Below, in pieces: positions 33,106-38,309 of a DNA stretch of 38,309 nt (positions are counted from its first letter, which is position 1; each line of letters starts with the position of its first letter). Origin of the DNA: Myxococcaceae bacterium (GTDB lineage Bacteria > Myxococcota > Myxococcia > Myxococcales > Myxococcaceae); contig JAIBBQ010000038.1 of assembly GCA_019694595.1 (NCBI GenBank), positions 1-38,309 of the forward strand. The letters are read 5' to 3'. A program made the translations under genes and the position numbers. Under the pieces are notes generated by a model. It was not told the origin of the DNA, did not search any database, and was given only the letters and a program-made list of their open reading frames with translations.

Positions 33106-35535
33106 CTAGCCAGGAACGGCGCCGGAGGCAGCGACGGAACTCTTGCGCGGGCGACGCCGCCACAGCTTGAGCAGCTCGATGCCCGACACCGGCGCGAGCC
33201 CCAGCCCCAGCGCCACCGCGCCGTCGAGCACGGTCAAGGGCCCGAGGTGAAAGAGCTCGCGCACCGGGGCCACCGCGACCAGGGCCACCTGCAGCAGCAC
33301 CGAGAGGCCCACCACTGCGAGCAGCGGCTTGTTGGTGAAGGCGCCCACTTCCCAGAAGGTGCGGGTGCTGCTGCGCGAGCCGAGCGCGCGGAAGACCTGG
33401 CAGAAGACGACCACGCAGAACACCAGCGCGCGGGCGGTGTCCTCGCCGCGGGTGCCCAGCGCCCACACGAAGGCCCCGAAGGCGAGCGCGGCTTCCACGG
33501 TGCCGCGGCCCACGATGCGGCGCCATTCCGGGCGGCCGAGCATCGGCTCGTCGGGCCTCCGGGGCCGGCGGCGCATCACCGTCGAGCCGGGGGCATCGAG
33601 CACCAGCGCCAGCGCGGGGAAGCCGTCGGTGACCAGGTTGATCCACAACAGCTGCAGCGGGAGCAGCGGCGCCGGCAGTCCGGCGAGCGAGGCGACCAGC
33701 ATCACCGCCAGCTCCGAGGTGTTGCCGGCCAGCAGGTACACCAGCGCCTTGCGGATGTTGTCGAAGATGCCGCGCCCTTCGCGCACCGCGGCCACGATGC
33801 TGGCGAAGTTGTCGTCGGTGAGCACGATGTCCGACGCCTCGCGGGTCACCTCGGTGCCGCCCTTGCCCATGCAGATGCCGATGTCCGCCTCGCGCAGCGC
33901 CGGGGCGTCGTTGACGCCGTCGCCGGTCATCGCCACCACGCCACCTTCGGCGGCCAGACGCCGCACCACGGTCAGCTTGTCTTCCGGCGAAGCGCGCGCG
34001 TACACGCGGCCTTCGGGGCTCTGCCCCGGCTCGAGGATGCCGAGCTCGAGCGCGATGGCCTGCGCGGTGCGCGGGTGGTCGCCGGTGATCATCACCGTCT
34101 CGATGCCCGCCGCCTTCGCGGCGGCGACCGCGGCGATGGCCTCCTCGCGCGGCGGGTCGGCGAGCCCCAGCAGCCCCACCAGGGTGAGGTGCGCTTCCGC
34201 AGGGCCCTGCCCGAGCGCCACCGCGAGCACCCGCAGGCCCTTGCTCGCCATGAGGTCGGCCTCGGCGCGCGCGGCCGCGGTGTCGGCGTCGCAGAGCGGG
34301 AAGACCGACTCCGGAGCGCCCTTGACGTGCAGCGTGCCGCCTTCGCGCAGCACCGACATGCGCTTGCGCTCGGAGTCGAAGGGCAGCTCGGAGAGCCTGG
34401 GGTGCCGTCGCTCGAGGTCGGCGCGCAGCACGCCATGCCCGGCGGCCGCGCGGAGAATGGCCACCTCGGTGGTGTCCCCCACCCCGCTCTTGCCGTCGGC
34501 GGCGAGCTCGGCGTCGCAGCACGCCGCGGCGGCCTCGAGGAGCGCGCGCGGCTCGGCGCCCCAGGTGGTGCGGACCGTCATCTCCCCGGTGGTCAGCGTG
34601 CCGGTCTTGTCGGTGCAGATGACGGTGGCGCAGCCCAGCGTCTCCACCGCGGGCAGCCGGCGCACCAGCACGTGCCGCGACGCCATGCGCCGTACGCCGA
34701 TGGCCAGCGCGATGGTGACGATGGCCGGCAGCCCTTCGGGCACCGCGGCGACGGCGAGCGACACCCCGGAGATGAGCACGTCGAGCCAGGGCGTGCCGCG
34801 CCACAGTCCCACGGCGGCGACCACCACCACCACGCCCAGGCAGATGTAGAGCAGCAGGCGGCTCACCGCGGCGAGGCGGCGCTGCAGCGGCGTCTCGCGG
34901 TCCTCGGCGGTGGCGAGGAGCCCGGCGATGCGGCCGAGCTCGGTCTTCATGCCGGTCGCCTCGACCTCGGCGAGTGCGGCGCCCTTCACCACCGCGGTGC
35001 CCATGAAGACGTGGTCGTGCCGCTCGGCGAGCGGCGCGGTGGCGCTCACCGCGTCGGGCGACTTCTCGACCTGGGCGCTCTCTCCGGTGAGCGGCGCCTC
35101 GTTGGTGGCGAGCGCGTGGGCCTCGAGCACGTGGGCGTCGGCCGCCACGAGGTCGCCCGCCTCGAGCTCCAGGAGGTCGCCGGGCACCACCTCCGCCGCG
35201 GGGACCAGCACCGCGCCGCCGTCGCGCCGCACCCGGGCCCTGGGCGCGGTCATCGCCCGCAGGGCCTGCATCGCGCGCTCGGCCCGGTATTCCTGCAGCA
35301 CGCCCACCACCGCGTTGAGCACCACGATGGCGCCGATGGCCACCGCGTCGGCCACCTCGCGCAGCACGCCCGACACCACGCACGCCCCCAGCAGCAACAG
35401 CACCACCGGGCTCTTCAGCTGCTCGAGCAGCAAGGCCGGCCAGGTGACGCTCTCGGCCTGGGTGAGCGCGTTGGGCCCGTGCTGCGCGAGCCGCGCCTTC
35501 GCCTCCACTTGAGTCAGGCCGCTGCGGGTGGTCAC
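33106..35535 (-). CDS. P-type cation ATPase, Ca2+ (type IIA) family
   Basis: 809 residues from GTG 35535 (the frame is open to GTG 35571). It belongs to the SERCA/PMR1-like type II pumps: actuator motif TGES ([11 protein letters not shown]), PEGLPA in M4 at about 264-269, phosphorylated Asp309 in DKTGT, KGAPE in the nucleotide domain and [11 protein letters not shown] in the hinge. The M6 segment NLVTDGFPA carries the Asn, Thr and Asp used for Ca2+ binding in SERCA, and M4 has the Glu, so Ca2+ export is the best guess; Mn2+ or Na+ remain possible. AAAGG lies 15 bases before GTG 35535, rather far, so the start is unsure. First gene of an operon with the globin kinase. Confidence 0.9.
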   Translation of the reverse strand: MTTRSGLTQVEAKARLAQHGPNALTQAESVTWPALLLEQLKSPVVLLLLGACVVSGVLREVADAVAIGAIVVLNAVVGVLQEYRAERAMQALRAMTAPRARVRRDGGAVLVPAAEVVPGDLLELEAGDLVAADAHVLEAHALATNEAPLTGESAQVEKSPDAVSATAPLAERHDHVFMGTAVVKGAALAEVEATGMKTELGRIAGLLATAEDRETPLQRRLAAVSRLLLYICLGVVVVVAAVGLWRGTPWLDVLISGVSLAVAAVPEGLPAIVTIALAIGVRRMASRHVLVRRLPAVETLGCATVICTDKTGTLTTGEMTVRTTWGAEPRALLEAAAACCDAELAADGKSGVGDTTEVAILRAAAGHGVLRADLERRHPRLSELPFDSERKRMSVLREGGTLHVKGAPESVFPLCDADTAAARAEADLMASKGLRVLAVALGQGPAEAHLTLVGLLGLADPPREEAIAAVAAAKAAGIETVMITGDHPRTAQAIALELGILEPGQSPEGRVYARASPEDKLTVVRRLAAEGGVVAMTGDGVNDAPALREADIGICMGKGGTEVTREASDIVLTDDNFASIVAAVREGRGIFDNIRKALVYLLAGNTSELAVMLVASLAGLPAPLLPLQLLWINLVTDGFPALALVLDAPGSTVMRRRPRRPDEPMLGRPEWRRIVGRGTVEAALAFGAFVWALGTRGEDTARALVFCVVVFCQVFRALGSRSSTRTFWEVGAFTNKPLLAVVGLSVLLQVALVAVAPVRELFHLGPLTVLDGAVALGLGLAPVSGIELLKLWRRRPRKSSVAASGAVPG

Positions 35536-35585
35536 GGTCCGAGGTGTATTCCTTTGTGCGCGGGAGAGCACGCGCAGAGGGTGCG

Positions 35586-35624
35586 CTGCGCAACTGCGTG
35601 GGCGGTTGCGCAGGAAGCTGCGCA
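35586..35624. promoter_or_regulatory. Repeated TGCGCA dyads in a divergent promoter region
   Basis: CTGCGCAAC (35586-35594) and GTTGCGCAG (35605-35613) form a perfect 9-bp inverted repeat with a 10-base spacer, and a third TGCGCA lies at 35619-35624. They sit between the divergent pump operon and the gene at 35715. The spacing fits a dimeric regulator covering about two helical turns. Confidence 0.45.
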
Positions 35625-35714
35625 GCGGCCGCGTCGAGCGCCGGGAGAAACGGGCCCGCGGCGGTGCACACGGCTTGCTCTGGCAGGACCTCGTTCCCCT
35701 CGCCAGGAGCCCTC

Positions 35715-36017
35715 ATGCACCGCCTCGCCGCCATCGTGCTGCTCGCCACCGCCTCCGTCGGCCGCGCCGAGGAGTCGCGGGCCTCGCTCGTGCCTTCGCA
35801 GCTCACCGCGGCCAGCGCCGGCGCGGTGACCGGCGAGCTCCTGCCGCGGCCGAGCCGGGCCTCGACGTGGACCTTCGGCCAGCGGCTCGCGCTCGGGCTG
35901 GGCTTGAGCGCGGTGGCGGTGACGCTCACCACGCTCCTCTTCACCTTCGTGCTGGCGCCGGCGCTGCGGGGCTTCGCGGCGCTGTCCAACCTGAGCTCGG
36001 TGAACCTGCCTCACTGA
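35715..36017 (+). CDS. Small exported membrane protein (paralogue A)
   Basis: 100 residues. ATG 35715 has AGGAG six bases upstream and opens a signal peptide (MHRLAAIVLLATASVGRAEE). A short polar segment follows, then TWTFGQRLALGLGLSAVAVT and a membrane helix (LTTLLFTFVLAPALRGF). The longer open frame back to 35544 is rejected because it would bury the signal peptide. It shares WTFGQ-x-LALGLG and overall layout with the next gene, so the two are tandem paralogues. No known family was recognised. An inner-membrane location with a periplasmic N-terminal part is inferred. Confidence 0.75.
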   Translation: MHRLAAIVLLATASVGRAEESRASLVPSQLTAASAGAVTGELLPRPSRASTWTFGQRLALGLGLSAVAVTLTTLLFTFVLAPALRGFAALSNLSSVNLPH

Positions 36018-36075
36018 AGTCGCTCGCGTCCCCGTCTCACCTTCCCCACCCCTCACGCCTCGAACCGGAGCCACC

Positions 36076-36366
36076 ATGCGCCACCTCGCCGCCGTCGTGC
36101 TGCTGTCCACCGCCGCCGTGAGCCACGCCGGAGTGCCCAGCGCCCACCTGCTGCCGCAGCACCTGGTGTCCGACAGCGCCGACGGCAGCCTCGCCCTGGT
36201 GGGCGACGACACCCCGAAGAAGCCGACGGGCTGGACCTTCGGCCAGAAGCTCGCGCTCGGCCTGGGCATCGGCGCCGGCGCTGCTGCCCTCGCCGGGCTG
36301 GTGGTGTGGCTGGTGGTGAGCTCCATCCGGCTGGACCTGCGCATCCTCTCCGGGCCGCTGCTGTAA
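36076..36366 (+). CDS. Small exported membrane protein (paralogue B)
   Basis: 96 residues. The signal peptide MRHLAAVVLLSTAAVSHAG is close in sequence to that of the gene at 35715. A polar region (DDTPKKPTG) follows, then WTFGQKLALGLGIGAGAAALAG leading into one membrane helix (LAGLVVWLVVSSI). CGGAG lies six bases before ATG 36076. The two paralogues are separated by 58 bases, on the same strand, and are probably co-transcribed. The retained signal peptide and WTFGQ motif, while the middle segments differ, suggest the motif before the helix is the functional part. Confidence 0.75.
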   Translation: MRHLAAVVLLSTAAVSHAGVPSAHLLPQHLVSDSADGSLALVGDDTPKKPTGWTFGQKLALGLGIGAGAAALAGLVVWLVVSSIRLDLRILSGPLL

Positions 36367-36434
36367 ACCCAGCACCCGGCGCGCGAAGAGCCGAACCGGT
36401 GGTGAAGAGCGGCCGAGGCTGCGCGGATCAGCGC

Positions 36435-36866
36435 TCAGCTCGGCGCGATGGCGTTCGATCTCACCTGGGCCGTGACGCCGAGGATCGCTGCGCACGCGGC
36501 GATGAACGTCATCGCGACGCCAACCGGGTTCGAGAACCCCGGGATGACGAGGAAGATCGTGAAGCCCAGGTGCGCGAGGCCGCCCACGATGGTGCAGAGA
36601 AGCACGCCCTGCCGGCTGCCCCTGAAGACCAGCACGCTGCCGACGAGGACGACCAGGCCGAACCACGTGTTGTTGAACGAGTGCTCCGCGAGCGTGCGCC
36701 GGACGTGGAACGGGAGCTGGTCCCCCATCAGGCTCAGCGTCACCGACTCGGGCACACCCGCGACCTCGTTCGAGAAGGTCCGCACCACGCTGATGCCAGC
36801 CACGAGGTGGAGCAGGCCCCACGCCGCCCACAGCACCCCTGCGACCCGGAACATCACCTTGTTCAT
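36435..36866 (-). CDS. Four-helix membrane protein, unknown
   Basis: 143 residues with four predicted membrane helices (AGVLWAAWGLLHLVAGISVV, WFGLVVLVGSVLVF, VLLCTIVGGLAHLGFTIFLV, GVAMTFIAACAAILGV). The loop after helix 1 holds polar residues including HVRRTLAEHSFNNTWF. No family is recognised with confidence. ATG 36866 overlaps the stop of the upstream dehydrogenase fragment (ATGA), so the pair formed a coupled operon. Since that upstream gene has lost its 5' end and perhaps its promoter, expression of this gene may now be altered. Confidence 0.75.
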   Translation of the reverse strand: MNKVMFRVAGVLWAAWGLLHLVAGISVVRTFSNEVAGVPESVTLSLMGDQLPFHVRRTLAEHSFNNTWFGLVVLVGSVLVFRGSRQGVLLCTIVGGLAHLGFTIFLVIPGFSNPVGVAMTFIAACAAILGVTAQVRSNAIAPS

Positions 36867-37702
36867 GGCGCCTCCAGCGAGACCGCGCGGCCTTCGCGCG
36901 ACGAGCGGACGAGCGACTCCAGCAGCTCGTGCACGGCGAGCGCGTGGGCGAAGTCCGGGCTGAACGGCCCCCGCTGCGCGATCGCCCGCGCGAAGCCCCG
37001 GTACAGCCCTGCGACGTTGCGCGCGGGGCCGACGATGTCCGCGGGAATCGTGTCCAGCCGCGGAGGAACCGTCAACACCGCGAGCTCACCGTTGCCCTGC
37101 GCGCCGAGAAGCTCGATCGGCGTGATCTGCGGCATCACCGGCGTCGTGGCCACCAGCGTTCCCTTGCTGCCGTGCAGCTCCATGCGCCACCCCGGTGCGC
37201 GGGTCGTCACCGTCACGCCGCGGTAGGAGACCGCCGCGCCGCTCGCGAGCTCGCCCTGGAAGAGCAGCGTGTCGGGCGTCTCCACGGCGACGGTCGCGCC
37301 GGTGTCGGCGAAGCGCACCTGCCGCAGCTGCGTCGAGACCCGGGCGCTCACCCGCCTGAGCGGGCCACAGCAGAAGAGCAGCGTGTCGATGGTGTGACCG
37401 CCGGTGACGTTGAAGAAGTGCGCCCCCTTCTTGCGCTCCGCTTCCCACGCCGCCTGGACCGGAGCCTCGGGCGAGCCCGCCACCACCGCGGACACGTCGA
37501 CCGAGAGCAGCTCACCCAGCCAGCCCTGCTCGACGAGCTCCTTCACGTACTGCAGCGCGGGCGTCACGCGCCCTTGCAGGCCGACCGCCGTCACCACGCC
37601 TCGCTGTCGCGCGAGTGCCGCGAGCTCCTGCGTCTGCTGCAAGCTCGTCCCCAGCGGCCATTCGCAATACACGTGCTTGCCCGCCTTCAGCGCCGCGAGC
37701 AC
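36863..37702 (-). pseudogene. Gfo/Idh/MocA-family dehydrogenase, 5' truncated
   Basis: 280 residues are open from GTG 37702. The visible part begins LAALKAGKHVYCEWPLGTS, which in the family follows the NAD(P)-binding Rossmann half, and continues through the substrate domain (GRVTPALQYVKELV, FNVTGGHTIDTLLFCCG, the catalytic His region) to a normal C-terminus. The first roughly 85-95 residues with GxGxxG are absent. In frame upstream only 17 unrelated codons precede a stop at 37754-37756, and the other frames do not encode the missing half. The break is near 37703. A 5' deletion or rearrangement is the simplest reading; without its cofactor domain the product should not be active. Confidence 0.8.
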
Positions 37703-38058
37703 GGCCGAGCATCTCGGAGGGCGCGCGCCGGTCGGGCATTCCGCTCGCCACCCTCAGCCGCCTGCCGACGCTTCCGGGTGACGGCCCGTCAGCGCGCTTC
37801 ACATCGACTGGCCTGGTGCGTGCGGGCCCTCGCAACGTCGCCTCGGAGGCGACGTTCCGCTTCGCGCGAAGCGCACCTCGTCTCCCACTGACCCACCTTT
37901 CCAATCGCGCGCAGCACCGCGCACAGGGCCGAGGACACGAGGGCGGCGCTCGGATTCTTCGCGGTCCGGCGCGACAGACGCCCCCGCGGGCGCACCAGGG
38001 GTGAGCCTGGGCCGCTTCTTGCTGAGCGGCCGGCACCACCTTCGAGGGGAGCGAGACG
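37703..38058. other. Intergenic stretch, 356 bases, with two palindromes
   Basis: This lies between the truncated dehydrogenase (leftward) and the lipoprotein start (rightward). I find no convincing coding frame. Open frames here have no start with a ribosome binding site and no recognisable protein family. It contains the palindromes at 37834-37873 and, near its end, the GGGGAG ribosome binding site of the next gene. Confidence 0.6.
37834..37873. repeat. Two adjacent perfect inverted repeats
   Basis: AACGTCGCCTC (37834-37844), one base, GAGGCGACGTT (37846-37856) form an 11-bp-arm dyad. After a single base, the 16-bp palindrome CGCTTCGCGCGAAGCG (37858-37873) follows. Adjacent perfect dyads of this size are unlikely by chance and suggest a recombination or protein-binding site, or a mobile palindromic element. 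Confidence 0.6.
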
Positions 38059-38309
38059 ATGAAGACGACGTGGGCGGCCTTGGCCGCGATGGCACTGGGA
38101 CTCTCGGGCTGCACCGCCGATGCGCCCGGGGCGACGGCGAGCGCGTCTGCGCCCGGCGTCATCCAGGCGAGCCTGGAGCGCTCGGCGCGGAGCCACGCGG
38201 TGCCGCTGCCGGTGCTGGCGGCGGTGGTGTGGAACGGCAACCGCTTCCAGCTCCCCGAAGCGCCCGAGCGCCGCACCGACATGCCCCAGGCGCAGCTGCT
38301 CGACGGCGA
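38059..38309 (+). CDS. Lipoprotein, possible peptidoglycan-active enzyme (3' end outside window)
   Basis: The frame runs from ATG 38059 to the window end; 83 codons are visible. GGGGAG lies seven bases before the start. The signal MKTTWAALAAMALGLSGC is a lipoprotein signal with lipobox LSGC (Cys18). After an Ala/Ser-rich spacer, IQASLERSARSHAVPLPVLA and AVVWNGNRFQLPE resemble the first helix pair of lytic-transglycosylase-like or amidase-linked modules (a helix with VP followed by LLAAV and a W/N-rich turn). That match is weak, and the catalytic part would lie outside the window. Confidence 0.7.
   Translation, partial: MKTTWAALAAMALGLSGCTADAPGATASASAPGVIQASLERSARSHAVPLPVLAAVVWNGNRFQLPEAPERRTDMPQAQLLDG

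Noticed and set aside
31913-35989. A 1358-codon minus-strand frame extending the globin kinase
   Set aside because: Only the last 393 codons match a protein family. Upstream the frame is out of phase with the real ATPase gene and is Arg/Ala-rich.
37615-38004. 129-codon plus-strand ORF over the gene break
   Set aside because: Most of its first third is antisense to the dehydrogenase, it has no ribosome binding site and no family resemblance.

Overview
The window is about 38 kb of GC-rich DNA with strong G/C third-position bias, dense genes, many GTG starts and many 1-4 base stop/start overlaps. The gene content points to a predatory or gliding-type Myxococcota bacterium (Cystobacterineae-like). 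It includes an MglA-type GTPase with roadblock proteins, a PATAN/DUF4388 response regulator, sigma54 activators, a GYF-like plus TPR membrane protein rich in PLPG motifs, and a globin-coupled kinase. This assignment is inference from gene families, since no rRNA or species marker is present.

Layout. 1-4.1 kb: the 3' part of a very large PLPG-repeat/GYF-like/TPR membrane protein, running directly into serS (4.1-5.4 kb). 5.4-8.7 kb, minus strand: a PEGA lipoprotein and an MgtA-type P-type ATPase. 9.1-11.5 kb: a PAS histidine kinase and an NtrC-type regulator. 11.6-15.9 kb: a five-gene signalling unit (REC-PATAN-roadblock, PATAN-like, two stand-alone roadblock proteins, MglA-like GTPase with a long C-terminal extension). 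15.9-23.5 kb: a short PDZ protein, an unrecognised gene, a histone-deacetylase-fold enzyme, a large CxxCH lipoprotein, a membrane protein overlapping a convergent Crp/Fnr regulator, and a lipase-like hydrolase.

23.7-30.6 kb is the most distinctive part. It is a tightly packed seven-gene operon: SDR, acyl/aryl-adenylating ligase, NeuD/PglD-type acyltransferase, flavin-dependent halogenase-like enzyme, acyl carrier protein, GNAT-like protein, and a membrane protein with fatty-acid-hydroxylase histidine boxes. Together they could activate an acid, load it on the carrier, oxidise or halogenate it and transfer it to an acceptor. I do not recognise this combination as a described pathway.

30.8-31.6 kb: tRNA-Ser(UGA), tRNA-Ser(GCU) and tRNA-Arg(ACG), the last followed after 7 bases by tadA, whose product edits the wobble base of tRNA-Arg(ACG). 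31.7-35.5 kb, minus strand: an operon of a Ca2+-type P-type ATPase, a globin-coupled histidine kinase and a DksA/TraR-like zinc-finger protein. 35.7-38.3 kb: two small paralogous secreted/membrane proteins, a minus-strand four-helix membrane protein with a 5'-truncated Gfo/Idh/MocA dehydrogenase, a non-coding stretch with two palindromes, and the start of a lipoprotein that leaves the window. No insertion sequence, prophage or CRISPR array was seen.
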